Source: Pseudomonas coleopterorum
GTDB lineage: Bacteria > Pseudomonadota > Gammaproteobacteria > Pseudomonadales > Pseudomonadaceae
Length of the DNA: 64,000 nucleotides
Direction: 5' to 3'
NCBI RefSeq assembly: GCF_900105555.1
Contig: NZ_FNTZ01000001.1
Coordinates: 4,793,116 to 4,857,115 of the forward strand
The position numbers and the translations under genes were made by a program. The notes beneath the pieces are model-generated. The model ran no database searches, was not told the DNA's origin, and worked only from the letters and a program-made list of their open reading frames with translations. Numbering within the stretch: the stretch's first letter is position 1; every line of letters starts with the position of its first letter. This document shows positions 51,723 through 61,164 of the stretch, in pieces.

Positions 51723-52715
51723 CTAGGCGGGCACGATCTGATTCTTACCCTGGCGCTTGGCCTGGTACATGGCGGCGTCGGAGCGCGAGAAGAGTGAGTC
51801 GAGCATTTCGTCCTGGGGCTGGATGCTGGTCAGGCCTTGGCTCACGGTGACGCCGTAGCTCTTGCCGTTGTGGTTGAAGCTCATCCGTTGGATCTCGCGT
51901 TGCAGGCGCTCGGCGATCTGCATGGCCATGTCCGGGGCGCAGCCTGGGAACACCGCGGCAAATTCTTCACCGCCGATGCGCCCGAACAGGTCACCACGGC
52001 GCAACACCGCGCGGCCGGTTTCGGCAATGCGTTGCAGCACGTGGTCGCCCTCCTGGTGACCGTAGGTATCGTTGATCATCTTGAAGTCATCGATATCCAG
52101 CAGCAGGAAGGCCATCGGCGTGTCGTTGAGGCGGGACTGTTCGAACTCGCGGTGGGCGCACTCGAAGAAGTGGCGGCGGTTGCTGCTCTGGGTCAGTACG
52201 TCAGTGGTGGCGAGGCGCTGGAGCTCGCCTTCCAGGTGCTTCTTTTCGGTGATGTCCTCGGCGATGCCTACCACAATGACGCGCTGACCGGGATCTGCCT
52301 GGTGGCTGACGAAGCATTTGTCGCTGAGCCAGCGGATCTGGCCGTCGGCGCTGATGATGCGGTATTCGCGATCTTCGACGGCGCCCTTGTCGAGGACCTC
52401 GGCGAGGCTGCGGTCGGCATAGTCGAGATCGTCAGGGTAGATACTGTCGCGCCATTCGTTGTAGTCGGCCAGCAACAACCCCACCGAGCGACCGAAGATC
52501 CGCTCGTAGGCAGGGCTGACGTAGATCATCTGCTGCGTTTCCCAATCGAACGCCCAGAGTACCGCGTTGACGCTGACCAACAGCGAGCTGAATAGCTGTT
52601 CGCGCTCTTTCAACCGCGCGACTTCACCTTGGGCATGCATCAAGGCGAGTAAGGTTTCGGCGGCTTCGGGTAAAGGCTTGACGGGTGTAGAAGGTAATTT
52701 TTTATTGACCATCAT
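51723..52715 (-). CDS. PAS-GGDEF diguanylate cyclase
   Basis: Predicted to make c-di-GMP from two GTP. It has 330 residues with no membrane segment: a short N-terminal coiled coil (~15-40), a PAS/PAC domain (~42-155; IYVSPAYERIFGRS, REYRIISADGQIRWL), then a GGDEF domain (~165-325) with the active-site GGEEF in RIGGEEFAAVFPG. There is no RxxD inhibitory site at the usual place five residues before GGEEF (LFGR in its stead). Start choice among GTG 52718, ATG 52715 and ATG 52712 is uncertain. Product could feed LapD control of LapA retention, but no direct link is shown. Confidence 0.92.
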   Translation of the reverse strand: MMVNKKLPSTPVKPLPEAAETLLALMHAQGEVARLKEREQLFSSLLVSVNAVLWAFDWETQQMIYVSPAYERIFGRSVGLLLADYNEWRDSIYPDDLDYADRSLAEVLDKGAVEDREYRIISADGQIRWLSDKCFVSHQADPGQRVIVVGIAEDITEKKHLEGELQRLATTDVLTQSSNRRHFFECAHREFEQSRLNDTPMAFLLLDIDDFKMINDTYGHQEGDHVLQRIAETGRAVLRRGDLFGRIGGEEFAAVFPGCAPDMAMQIAERLQREIQRMSFNHNGKSYGVTVSQGLTSIQPQDEMLDSLFSRSDAAMYQAKRQGKNQIVPA

Positions 52716-52873
52716 CACGGCATCTCAGAGGCGTTGGGATTACTGCGAACGGATGCGCGACAAAGGCGCGGCCCAGGCATGACCCCAGGCGGTAGCGCTA
52801 TGAGTCTGAGAGCGGAAAACTGTGATGAAGTTCCGACGGTACGCCCCGGGGCCGGGGCGTACCGATAAACGGC

Positions 52874-54058
52874 TCAGGCTACCGCAGGCCTCAACGAATA
52901 GGTCTTGAGCTGGGTCGCAAAGTCGCGCAACGAGTGGATACCACTGGCTTCCGCTTCTTGGATCCAATCCTTGATGGCGGCCAGCATATCATGCCCGTTG
53001 GAACTGGTTCGCGCCCAGATCTGTTGCAGGGCCAGGCGCTTTTCGTAGATGACTTTCAAGGGGTGGCTGTGTTCAAGCATCGTCTGGATATGCAGATGAT
53101 GGCCCTCGTCCAGCAGGCTGGTTTCACGGGACAGCAGGCGCTTTGCGCGGCGGAATTGGTGGCGTACCGATTCGTCGACCTTGCTCAGTTCCTGTTGCAC
53201 GAGGGGGGCGATGACCAGCTTGCGGTACTGCGCCATGATCTGGAAGCGGTTGTTCAGGATCGCCATGGCGGTGTCCATGTCGAGCTGGCCCTTGCCTTCC
53301 ACGCGGTGGGCGATCGGCGCCACACGCTGCACCTTGGCCAGGCGCAGCCAGGTGAACAGCTTGATCCAGGCCCAACCCATGTCGAATTCCCATTTCTTGA
53401 CCGACAGCTTGGCCGAGTTGGGGTAGGTGTGGTGGTTGTTGTGCAGCTCTTCGCCGCCGACGATGATGCCCCAGGGCACCAGGTTGGTGGCCGCGTCGCG
53501 GCATTCGAAGTTGCGGTAGCCCACGGCATGACCCAGGCCGTTGATGACGCCGGCGGCCCAGAAGGGAATCCACATCATCTGCACGGCCCAGACCGTCAGG
53601 CCCAGGGCGCCGAACAGCAGCAGATCGATGACCAGCATCAGTGCCACGCCGCTCAGGCGAAAGCGTGAGTACAGGTTGCGCTCGATCCAGTCTTCGGGAC
53701 AGTTCTTGCCATAGATGCGCAAGGTGTCGGGGTTTTCAGCTTCTTTGCGATAGAGCTCGGCGCCGGTGCGCATGACGGTGCCCAGGCCCTTGATGACGGG
53801 GCTGTGCGGGTCGTCGACGGTTTCGCATTTGGCGTGGTGCTTGCGGTGGATAGCGGTCCACTCGCGGGTGTTCTGGGCAGTGGTGAGCCAGAGCCAGAAA
53901 CGGAAGAAGTGCTTGAGCCCGGCGTTGAGTTCCAGGGAGCGGTGGGCAGAATAGCGGTGCAGATAGACAGTGACACCGACAATGGTGACATGGGTCAGCA
54001 ACAACGTGACTGCCACCACTTGCCAGGCGGACAGATCGAGAAAACCGTTGTACCACAT
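52874..54058 (-). CDS. desA: Membrane delta-9 fatty-acid desaturase
   Basis: Aerobic desaturase putting a cis double bond in membrane acyl chains. It has 394 residues, matching Pseudomonas DesA (PA0286-type). Di-iron His boxes are intact: HRYSAHR (~34), HRKHH (~71) and HNNHH (~206). Four transmembrane helices in two pairs (~10-30, ~45-60, ~135-155, ~160-180), with a cytoplasmic helical C-terminus. Context is also that of P. aeruginosa desA, next to a GGDEF-EAL gene and oscA-sbp-cys. DesB-type acyl-CoA desaturase is the alternative; position favours desA. Confidence 0.93.
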   Translation of the reverse strand: MWYNGFLDLSAWQVVAVTLLLTHVTIVGVTVYLHRYSAHRSLELNAGLKHFFRFWLWLTTAQNTREWTAIHRKHHAKCETVDDPHSPVIKGLGTVMRTGAELYRKEAENPDTLRIYGKNCPEDWIERNLYSRFRLSGVALMLVIDLLLFGALGLTVWAVQMMWIPFWAAGVINGLGHAVGYRNFECRDAATNLVPWGIIVGGEELHNNHHTYPNSAKLSVKKWEFDMGWAWIKLFTWLRLAKVQRVAPIAHRVEGKGQLDMDTAMAILNNRFQIMAQYRKLVIAPLVQQELSKVDESVRHQFRRAKRLLSRETSLLDEGHHLHIQTMLEHSHPLKVIYEKRLALQQIWARTSSNGHDMLAAIKDWIQEAEASGIHSLRDFATQLKTYSLRPAVA

Positions 54059-54205
54059 AGGCGGGAGGGCCCTCGGTTGGGTGGGTAATGCGTGCAGCGC
54101 ATTATCGACAAGCTATCAGAGAAAGCCAGTCGCTCTTTTGAAGAAGAGTCGCTGAATGTTTCTATTCTATAATTGATACACATTTTATGCGGGCCGATTG
54201 ACCCT

Positions 54206-56071
54206 ATGTCCGTTTTATCTCGGGTTACAACGCGCGCCGTTGTGATTTACCTGATTGTCTGCGTGTTGTGGCTTCTGTTGTGCGATCGGTTGTCCAACGG
54301 CCTTTTCGGCGCCTCGCTGGCCGGATGGGAGCTTCACCTGGCCACTTGCGCTGTGTGGCTGCTGGGCAGTGCCTTTGCCTTCGCCTGGCAGCGTGCACGC
54401 CAGGCCAGTCGCGAAAGCCGACGCCTGGCGGCAGCGGTCTTCGACTGCACCGCCGATGGTGTGCTGGTGACCGATACCGCAGGGCGCATCCTGCAGGTCA
54501 ATCGGGCCTTCATGGCGATCACCGGGTACGAGGAGCACGAAGTGCTGGGACAGAACCCGAGCAGGTTCAAGTCCGGGCAGCACCCGCCGGTCTTCTATGA
54601 ACAGATGTTCGGCACGCTGGCCGAGCACGGTCAGTGGAGCGGCGAGATCTGGAACCGTCGCAAGAGTGGTGACATCTATCCACAGTGGCAGACCATCTGC
54701 GCCGTCCGCGATGATCGGGGAATGCTGAGCCATTACGTGGCGGTATTCTCCGACATCAGCGCGATCAGGCATTCACAGCGCGAGCTGGCCCATCTGGCAC
54801 AGCACGACCCATTGACCGGGCTGCCCAACCGCCTGCTGTTCAGCCGCCGTGCCGAGCACGCGTTGAACACGGCCAGGCTTGCGCAACGCAGCTGCGCCTT
54901 GCTGTTGATCGACCTCGATCACTTCCAGAACGTCAACGACAGCTTCGGTCATGGCGTGGGTGACCGGTTGTTGATGGCGGTGGTCGAGCGGCTGCAGTCG
55001 GGACTGGGCGAAGAAGTAACCCTGGCCCGCCTGGGAGGGGATGAGTTCGCCGTGCTGGTGGAAGGCGAATTGCGCAGCGGTCAGGCGACGGCGCTGGGGC
55101 AGGCACTACTTGAAGGCATGCGAGCACCTTTCGTCATCGATGGCCACACCCTGTTCATCAGCGCCAGCATGGGCATCAGCGTGTTTCCCGACGATGCCCA
55201 AGGCGCCGAACAACTGTTGCGCAATGCCGATTCGGCGCTGTTCCAGGCCAAGGCGCGGGGTCGTTCGAGCTATGCCTTGTACACCGAAGAGCTGACCGCG
55301 CGCGCCCAGCAGCACATCGAAGTGACCGCCGAACTGCGGCAGGCTTTGGCGGATGGTCAGCTGTGCGTGCATTACCAGCCGGTGCATGCACTGCGCGACA
55401 CCGCCATGGTCGGGGTTGAAGCGCTGGTGCGCTGGCAGCATCCGGAGCGCGGGCTTGTGCCGCCAGGACAGTTCATACCCATCGCCGAGCGCAGCGGTCT
55501 GATCGCCGAGATCGACACCTGGGTGCTGGCCACCGCCTGTCGGCAGATGCGCCAGTGGCAGGTCGAGGGCAAGGCACTGGATTTCGTGGCGGTGAACATC
55601 TCCAGCCGTCTGTTCAGCCACCATGATCTCTGCCGGCAGGTCGAGAAGGTCCTGGCCGAAACGCAGCTGGCGCCTGCGCACCTGGAACTGGAAGTCACTG
55701 AAAGTGCGGTGATGGATGATCCGGACCGCGCCCTCGAGCAACTGCATCACCTGCGCGGCCTGGGCCTGCAGTTGGCGATCGACGATTTCGGCACCGGTTA
55801 TTCATCCCTGCTCAGGCTCAAGCGCCTGCCGGTGCACAAACTCAAGATCGACCAGGGTTTCGTTGCCGGCCTGCCGGGTGACGAGGACGATGTGGCGATC
55901 ACCACGGCGATCATCGCCTTGGCCCGCAGCATGGGCATGCAGGTGCATGCCGAGGGTATCGAGCAGGCTGACCAGGCCCGGTTTCTGCTTGAACATGGAT
56001 GCGGACTTGGCCAGGGCTACTGGTTTGGTCGCCCTGTGGAGGCCAGTGCGCTGACATGGCAACCACGGTGA
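54206..56071 (+). CDS. Membrane PAS-GGDEF-EAL c-di-GMP signalling protein
   Basis: Dual-domain cyclase/phosphodiesterase candidate of 621 residues. Two N-terminal helices (~8-30, ~40-58), a PAS domain (~70-195; GVLVTDTAGRILQVN), a GGDEF domain (~205-365) with intact LGGDEFA, and an EAL domain (~380-620) with intact VEALVRW, VNIS, DDFGTGYSS and LKIDQGF. All key residues for both activities are present, so the net direction cannot be told. I use ATG 54206; an in-frame TTG at 54173 is possible. Occupies the position of PA0285 between desA and oscA. Confidence 0.92.
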   Translation: MSVLSRVTTRAVVIYLIVCVLWLLLCDRLSNGLFGASLAGWELHLATCAVWLLGSAFAFAWQRARQASRESRRLAAAVFDCTADGVLVTDTAGRILQVNRAFMAITGYEEHEVLGQNPSRFKSGQHPPVFYEQMFGTLAEHGQWSGEIWNRRKSGDIYPQWQTICAVRDDRGMLSHYVAVFSDISAIRHSQRELAHLAQHDPLTGLPNRLLFSRRAEHALNTARLAQRSCALLLIDLDHFQNVNDSFGHGVGDRLLMAVVERLQSGLGEEVTLARLGGDEFAVLVEGELRSGQATALGQALLEGMRAPFVIDGHTLFISASMGISVFPDDAQGAEQLLRNADSALFQAKARGRSSYALYTEELTARAQQHIEVTAELRQALADGQLCVHYQPVHALRDTAMVGVEALVRWQHPERGLVPPGQFIPIAERSGLIAEIDTWVLATACRQMRQWQVEGKALDFVAVNISSRLFSHHDLCRQVEKVLAETQLAPAHLELEVTESAVMDDPDRALEQLHHLRGLGLQLAIDDFGTGYSSLLRLKRLPVHKLKIDQGFVAGLPGDEDDVAITTAIIALARSMGMQVHAEGIEQADQARFLLEHGCGLGQGYWFGRPVEASALTWQPR

Positions 56072-56101
56072 ATGGCCAAAAACACGTTTGGTTATATGAA
56101 A

Positions 56102-56126
56102 ATTCTTAAACAGTATTTTTAAGAAT
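56102..56126. promoter_or_regulatory. AT-rich inverted repeat upstream of oscA
   Basis: ATTCTTAAA and its exact reverse complement TTTAAGAAT surround a 7-bp spacer. Lying 64 bp before oscA, it is a candidate operator for sulfur-starvation control, or a terminator remnant of the upstream gene. No poly-T tract follows. Confidence 0.45.
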
Positions 56127-56189
56127 AATAGGACCTCTCTAATATCGCGCTCACGCCACCTTGGCACCCCCTCACCCAGGAGCATGATC

Positions 56190-56372
56190 ATGAGCGCATC
56201 GCTACGCAGCGTAGAAGGACAGGACGAAGCCACCATTCTGCGAGAAATTCAGAGCGCGCTGCGCGACCTGCGTTTCGGTGCGGTGGAGATCACCGTTCAC
56301 AACGCTCAGGTCGTGCAGATCGAGCGCAAGGAAAAATTCCGTTTGCAGAACCCGGGCAACAAGCCCAGCTGA
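56190..56372 (+). CDS. oscA: OscA-like small protein (DUF2292) of the sulfur-starvation regulon
   Basis: A 60-residue soluble protein, helix then two strands ([39 protein letters not shown]). It matches the OscA/YezD family, encoded just before the sulfate-binding protein gene in pseudomonads and needed there for growth on organosulfur sources under some conditions. The molecular role is unknown. I prefer ATG 56190 (AGGAG 7 nt upstream) to ATG 56184. sbp follows 58 bp on. Confidence 0.88.
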   Translation: MSASLRSVEGQDEATILREIQSALRDLRFGAVEITVHNAQVVQIERKEKFRLQNPGNKPS

Positions 56373-56430
56373 ATACGCGCCCTGCGTATCAGTCATAAGA
56401 AAAACACCCGCCATTCCAGGAGCTTCGTCC

Positions 56431-57441
56431 ATGTCTATCCGCCGTTATGCCTTGGCAGCCCTCGCCAGCGCCGTATTTGCCGGTTCCGCAGTCGCCAAGG
56501 ACTACGAGCTGCTCAACGTGTCCTACGATCCGACCCGCGAGCTGTATCAGGAATACAACGCTGAGTTCGTCAACTTCTGGAAGAAAGACCACGCCGGCGA
56601 CAACGTGTCGATCAAGCAGTCCCATGGCGGTTCGGGCAAGCAGGGCCGGGCGGTGATCGATGGTCTGCCCGCCGATGTGGTGACCCTGGCGCTGGCGGGC
56701 GACATCGACGAAATCAGCAAGCTGGGTAAATCGCTTCCGGAGAACTGGCAGACCCGCCTGCCGGATGCGAGCACGCCGTACACTTCGACCATCGTGTTTT
56801 TGGTGCGTAAGGGCAACCCCAAGGGCATCAAGGACTGGGGCGACTTGATCAAGAACGATGTCTCGGTGATCACCCCCAATCCGAAAACCTCTGGCGGTGC
56901 TCGCTGGAATTTCCTGGCCGCCTGGGCCTATGGCCTGAAGGCCGGTGGTGGCGATGAGGCCAAGGCCAAGGAATACGTGCAGACGCTGTTCAAGCATGTG
57001 CCGATCCTCGACACCGGTGCGCGCGGTTCGACCATTACCTTCGTCAATAACGGCCAGGGTGATGTGCTGCTGGCCTGGGAAAACGAAGCGTTCCTGGCAC
57101 TGAAGGAAGATGGCGGCGCGGACAAGTTCGACATCGTCGTGCCTTCGCTGTCCATCCTCGCCGAGCCGCCGGTGGCGGTGGTCGACAAGAACGCGAAGAA
57201 GAAAGGCAACGAGGAAATCGCCGAGGCTTACCTCAAGCACCTGTACAGCCCGGCTGGCCAGGAAATCGCGGCGAAGAACTTCTATCGTCCGCGCGACAAG
57301 GACGTGGCGGCCAAGTACGCGAAGCAATTTCCGGCGTTGAATCTGGTCACTATCGATAAGGATTTTGGCGGGTGGAAAACGGCGCAGCCCAAATTCTTCA
57401 ATGACGGTGGGGTGTTCGACCAGATATATCAGGCTCAATAA
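56431..57441 (+). CDS. sbp: Periplasmic sulfate-binding protein
   Basis: Captures sulfate (or thiosulfate) for the CysTWA ABC importer. It has 336 residues with a Sec signal ending AVA (~22), then the type II binding-protein fold. [25 protein letters not shown] and [20 protein letters not shown] hold the conserved anion-binding segments of Sbp/CysP. Start ATG follows AGGAG by 8 nt. The permease genes follow after a large REP hairpin that may reduce readthrough, giving more binding protein than membrane parts. Confidence 0.96.
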   Translation: MSIRRYALAALASAVFAGSAVAKDYELLNVSYDPTRELYQEYNAEFVNFWKKDHAGDNVSIKQSHGGSGKQGRAVIDGLPADVVTLALAGDIDEISKLGKSLPENWQTRLPDASTPYTSTIVFLVRKGNPKGIKDWGDLIKNDVSVITPNPKTSGGARWNFLAAWAYGLKAGGGDEAKAKEYVQTLFKHVPILDTGARGSTITFVNNGQGDVLLAWENEAFLALKEDGGADKFDIVVPSLSILAEPPVAVVDKNAKKKGNEEIAEAYLKHLYSPAGQEIAAKNFYRPRDKDVAAKYAKQFPALNLVTIDKDFGGWKTAQPKFFNDGGVFDQIYQAQ

Positions 57442-57466
57442 GTTATAGACATGTGTTGAGGCGGCT

Positions 57467-57545
57467 GGCCTCTTCGCGGGCAGAGCCCCGCTCCCACAGG
57501 TCACCGTTGACCTTGTGGGAGCGGGGCTCTGCCCGCGAAGAGGCC
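57467..57545. repeat. Long perfect REP inverted repeat between sbp and cysT
   Basis: Two 32-bp arms (57467-57498 and 57514-57545) are perfect reverse complements, with cores GCGGGCAGAGCCCCGCTCCC and its complement. The 15-bp spacer is itself nearly palindromic (GGTCA...TGACC). This is a tail-to-tail REP doublet and a very stable hairpin in mRNA within the cys operon. Confidence 0.93.
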
Positions 57546-57578
57546 CGATTGCGTAAACCGTATTCATCAAGGACTTCT

Positions 57579-58397
57579 ATGTCGCGTCGTATCTCCCCCG
57601 TCATACCCGGCTTCGGGCTGACGCTGGGCTACACCGTCGTGTACCTCAGCCTGATTGTGCTGATCCCCCTGGCCGCCATGTTCGTGCATGCCGCGCAGCT
57701 GACCTGGGAACAGTTCTGGACCATCGTCACGGCACCCCGCGTTCTTGCTGCGTTGAAACTCAGTTTCGGCACGGCGTTGTGCGCGGCCATCATCAACGGT
57801 GTGATCGGCACGCTGCTGGCCTGGGTGCTGGTGCGCTACACCTTCCCCGGACGCAAGATCATCGATGCGATGATCGACCTGCCGTTCGCCCTGCCCACGG
57901 CCGTGGCAGGCATTGCCCTGACAGCGTTGTACGCGCCCAATGGTCTGGTCGGGCAGTTCGCTGCCGACCTGGGCTTCAAGATCGCCTACACCCCGCTGGG
58001 GATCACCCTCGCGTTGACCTTCGTCACCTTGCCGTTCGTGGTGCGCACGGTGCAACCGGTGCTGGCCGACATTCCGCGTGAGGTCGAGGAAGCTGCAGCG
58101 TGCCTGGGTGCCAAGCCCTTGCAGGTGTTCCGCTTCATCCTGGCACCGGCGCTGTTGCCCGCCTGGCTGACCGGTTTCGCCCTGGCCTTCGCCCGTGGCG
58201 TGGGTGAGTACGGCTCGGTCATCTTCATTGCCGGCAACATGCCGATGAAGACCGAAATCCTGCCGCTGTTGATCATGGTCAAGCTGGACCAATACGACTA
58301 CACCGGCGCCACGGCCATCGGCGTGATGATGCTGGTGGTTTCCTTCATTCTGCTGCTGCTGATCAATCTGTTGCAGCGGCGCATCGAAACCCCTTGA
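57579..58397 (+). CDS. cysT: Sulfate/thiosulfate ABC transporter permease CysT (CysU)
   Basis: Inner-membrane permease of 272 residues with about six transmembrane helices and the binding-protein-dependent EAA loop ([22 protein letters not shown], ~170). [11 protein letters not shown] at ~105 is typical of CysT. AAGGA lies 5 nt before ATG 57579; longer in-frame starts run through the REP hairpin and are not credible. cysW starts 15 bp after its stop. Confidence 0.95.
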   Translation: MSRRISPVIPGFGLTLGYTVVYLSLIVLIPLAAMFVHAAQLTWEQFWTIVTAPRVLAALKLSFGTALCAAIINGVIGTLLAWVLVRYTFPGRKIIDAMIDLPFALPTAVAGIALTALYAPNGLVGQFAADLGFKIAYTPLGITLALTFVTLPFVVRTVQPVLADIPREVEEAAACLGAKPLQVFRFILAPALLPAWLTGFALAFARGVGEYGSVIFIAGNMPMKTEILPLLIMVKLDQYDYTGATAIGVMMLVVSFILLLLINLLQRRIETP

Positions 58398-58411
58398 AGG
58401 AGGCTCCGCAC

Positions 58412-59278
58412 ATGTCTGCATCTTCCATTGCTGCCTCCACCAATGCGGCCCGACGTGGCAGCGCCACTTCGCGGCGAGTGTTGATCGCCCTGGGTTGGCT
58501 GATCTTCGCCGTGTTTCTGTTGTTGCCGTTACTCATCGTCGTATCCCAGGGCCTGAAGCAAGGCCTGGGGACGTTCTTTGCCGCCATCTTCGAGCCCGAT
58601 GCGTTGTCGGCGCTCAAGTTGACCGTGTTCGCCGTGCTCATCTCGGTGCCGCTGAATCTGGTCTTCGGCGTCAGCGCGGCGTGGTGCGTGAGCAAGTATT
58701 CGTTTCGCGGCAAGAGCATCCTGGTCACCCTGATCGATCTGCCGTTCTCGGTATCGCCGGTCATCGCCGGTCTGGTCTACGTGCTGATGTTCGGCGCCCA
58801 GGGCCTGTTGGGGCCGTGGCTGCAGGACCATGACATCCAGATCGTGTTCGCCTTGCCCGGCATCGTGCTGGCGACGATCTTCGTCACCGTGCCGTTCGTG
58901 GCCCGTGAGCTGATCCCGCTGATGCAGGAGCAGGGCACGCAGGAAGAGGAGGCGGCGCGACTGCTGGGTGCGAACGGTTGGCAGATGTTCTGGCACGTCA
59001 CTGTGCCGAACATCAAGTGGGGGCTGATCTATGGCGTGGTGCTGTGTACCGCGCGGGCGATGGGTGAGTTCGGTGCCGTGTCGGTGGTGTCCGGCCACAT
59101 TCGTGGCGTGACCAACACCCTGCCGTTGCACGTGGAGATCCTCTACAACGAATACAACCACGTCGCCGCCTTTGCCGTTGCGAGCCTGTTGCTGATCCTG
59201 GCGCTCTTCATCCTGCTGCTCAAGCAGTGGAGCGAGTCCCGTATTGACCGCCTGCGCAACAGCGCCGCGGAGGAATGA
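58412..59278 (+). CDS. cysW: Sulfate/thiosulfate ABC transporter permease CysW
   Basis: Second permease of 288 residues, pairing with CysT. Six transmembrane helices; EAA loop [22 protein letters not shown] (~180); [21 protein letters not shown] in the family's conserved helix. Strong ribosome site AAGGAGG before ATG 58412. The cysA ATG lies 4 bp after the stop. Confidence 0.95.
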   Translation: MSASSIAASTNAARRGSATSRRVLIALGWLIFAVFLLLPLLIVVSQGLKQGLGTFFAAIFEPDALSALKLTVFAVLISVPLNLVFGVSAAWCVSKYSFRGKSILVTLIDLPFSVSPVIAGLVYVLMFGAQGLLGPWLQDHDIQIVFALPGIVLATIFVTVPFVARELIPLMQEQGTQEEEAARLLGANGWQMFWHVTVPNIKWGLIYGVVLCTARAMGEFGAVSVVSGHIRGVTNTLPLHVEILYNEYNHVAAFAVASLLLILALFILLLKQWSESRIDRLRNSAAEE

Positions 59279-59281
59279 TTA

Positions 59282-60271
59282 ATGTCGATCGAAGTTCGTA
59301 ACGTCAGCAAGCGCTTCAATGCCTTCCAGGCCCTGGACTCCATCAATCTGGACATCCAGAGTGGCGAGCTGGTGGCTTTGCTGGGCCCGTCCGGGTGCGG
59401 CAAGACCACCCTGCTGCGCATCATCGCCGGGCTGGAAACCCCCGATCAGGGCAACATCGTGTTCCATGGCGAGGATGTGTCCGGCCATGATGTGCGGGAT
59501 CGCAACGTCGGCTTCGTGTTCCAGCACTACGCGTTGTTCCGGCACATGACGGTGTTCGACAACGTGGCCTTCGGCTTGCGCATGAAGCCCAAGCGCGAGC
59601 GGCCGACCGAAACGGTGATTGCGCAGAAGGTGCATGAGCTGTTGAACATGGTGCAGCTGGACTGGTTGCACGATCGCTATCCCGAGCAGTTGTCCGGTGG
59701 CCAGCGCCAGCGTATCGCTCTGGCCCGGGCGCTGGCGGTCGAGCCCAAGGTGTTGCTGCTCGACGAGCCTTTCGGTGCGCTCGACGCCAAGGTGCGCAAG
59801 GAGCTGCGCCGCTGGTTGGCTCGTTTGCACGAGGACATCAACCTGACGTCGGTCTTCGTTACCCATGACCAGGAAGAGGCCATGGAAGTGGCCGATCGCA
59901 TCGTGGTGATGAACAAGGGGGTCATCGAACAGATCGGCTCGCCGGGCGATGTGTACGAGAACCCGGCCAGCGATTTCGTGTATCACTTCCTGGGTGATTC
60001 CAACCGTCTGCAGTTGGGCGGTGAGGAGCATGTGCTGTTTCGTCCGCACGAAGTGTCGCTGTCGCGCCATGAGCTGGAGGATCACCATGCTGCCGAGGTG
60101 CGTGACATCCGCCCGTTGGGCGCGACCACGCGGGTGACGTTGAAGGTCGAAGGGCAGAGCGATCTGATCGAGGCGGAAGTGGTCAAGGACCATGACAGCC
60201 TGAGCGGTCTGACGCGGGGCGAGACGTTGTTCTTCAAGCCCAAGGTGTGGCAGAAGGCGTCAGGCCTGTAG
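59282..60271 (+). CDS. cysA: Sulfate/thiosulfate ABC transporter ATPase CysA
   Basis: ATPase driving CysTW, 329 residues. Walker [10 protein letters not shown] (~35), Q-loop VFQHYALF, signature LSGGQRQR (~138), Walker [12 protein letters not shown] (~158), His in [10 protein letters not shown], followed by a short regulatory TOBE-like C-terminus ([12 protein letters not shown] ...). Last gene of the oscA-sbp-cysTWA cluster. Confidence 0.96.
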   Translation: MSIEVRNVSKRFNAFQALDSINLDIQSGELVALLGPSGCGKTTLLRIIAGLETPDQGNIVFHGEDVSGHDVRDRNVGFVFQHYALFRHMTVFDNVAFGLRMKPKRERPTETVIAQKVHELLNMVQLDWLHDRYPEQLSGGQRQRIALARALAVEPKVLLLDEPFGALDAKVRKELRRWLARLHEDINLTSVFVTHDQEEAMEVADRIVVMNKGVIEQIGSPGDVYENPASDFVYHFLGDSNRLQLGGEEHVLFRPHEVSLSRHELEDHHAAEVRDIRPLGATTRVTLKVEGQSDLIEAEVVKDHDSLSGLTRGETLFFKPKVWQKASGL

Positions 60272-60281
60272 CGGCGGCGCG

Positions 60282-60412
60282 TCAGACGTACTGCATGTGC
60301 CGCCAACGCGGCTCGCGCCGCTGCTACAGGAGATCGCACGAGCCGCGTCCGGGTTGGGCGCGGTGTGTCAGACGTACCGCATGTGCCGCGTCCGGGTTCG
60401 GCGCGGTGTGTT
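60282..60412. repeat. Imperfect GC-rich tandem/interspersed repeats after cysA
   Basis: TCAGACGTAC(T/C)GCATGTGCCG occurs at about 60282 and 60368, and GCCGCGTCCGGGTT(G/C)GGCG at about 60342 and 60385. A GCCGCTGCTACAGG segment resembles a degenerate REP. No gene. Confidence 0.65.
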
Positions 60413-60529
60413 GGACGTGCCGCATCAATGGAGCTTTTGGTTATTACCAAATAGCTTCTTATTCCTTAACGCGTATAACTCCTTTCCCTATACTGGCCTC
60501 CAACGCAACGTTTGCAGGAGGCGCATCCC

Positions 60530-61111
60530 ATGCGCAATGAGTCGATCCGCTATCTGATCGTGCCAGGCTGGCAGGGCTCGCCCGATGACCATTGGCAAAG
60601 CCACTGGCAACGAAGCTTGCCCAACAGCGCTCGGGTCGAGCAGGACGATTGGCTCACGCCTCGGTGTGAAGACTGGGTGGCGGCGCTGGACCGGGCCGTG
60701 AATGCCAGCGCCGATCCGGTGATTCTCATTGCTCACAGCCTGGGCTGCGTGACGGTTGCACACTGGTCGGCCGACGCGTCGCTGGTTTCGCTGCGCAAGG
60801 TCCGTGGGGCGTTGCTGGTGGCGCCGGCGGATGTCGAGCGGCCAGCCTGCTCGCCGGCCCTGCGCAACTTTGCACCGATCCCCAAGCACCTGTTGCCGTT
60901 CCCCAGCCAAGTGGTGGGCTCGGACAACGACCCTGCCGCCAGCGCCCCACGGGCCTTGCAACTGGCCCGCGACTGGGGGGCCGAAGCGGGCATTCTGGCG
61001 GGTGCTGGACATATCAATGTCAAGTCCGGGCATCAGCGCTGGGAACAGGGTTTCGCCTACCTGTACCGCCTGCAGAGTCGCATGGACCAGCACACCCAGC
61101 TGCGCGCCTGA
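60530..61111 (+). CDS. RBBP9/YdeN-family alpha/beta hydrolase
   Basis: Small serine hydrolase of 193 residues. VPGWQGSPDDHWQSHW at the N-terminus and the nucleophile motif IAHSLGCV (Ser ~70), with Asp in SDNDPAAS and His in GAGHINVKSG completing a plausible triad, mark the RBBP9/YdeN family. Substrate unknown. ATG 60530 has AGGAGG 8 nt upstream. The upstream AT-rich segment holds the palindrome TTTGGTTATTACCAAA (~60435-60450). Position between cysA and a MetQ-like gene suggests a sulfur-starvation role. Confidence 0.88.
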   Translation: MRNESIRYLIVPGWQGSPDDHWQSHWQRSLPNSARVEQDDWLTPRCEDWVAALDRAVNASADPVILIAHSLGCVTVAHWSADASLVSLRKVRGALLVAPADVERPACSPALRNFAPIPKHLLPFPSQVVGSDNDPAASAPRALQLARDWGAEAGILAGAGHINVKSGHQRWEQGFAYLYRLQSRMDQHTQLRA

Positions 61112-61164
61112 TTGCCTGAAAACCGAGTACGCCGCCTGCGTTCAGGCCGGTGGGAGCTTTGCCC

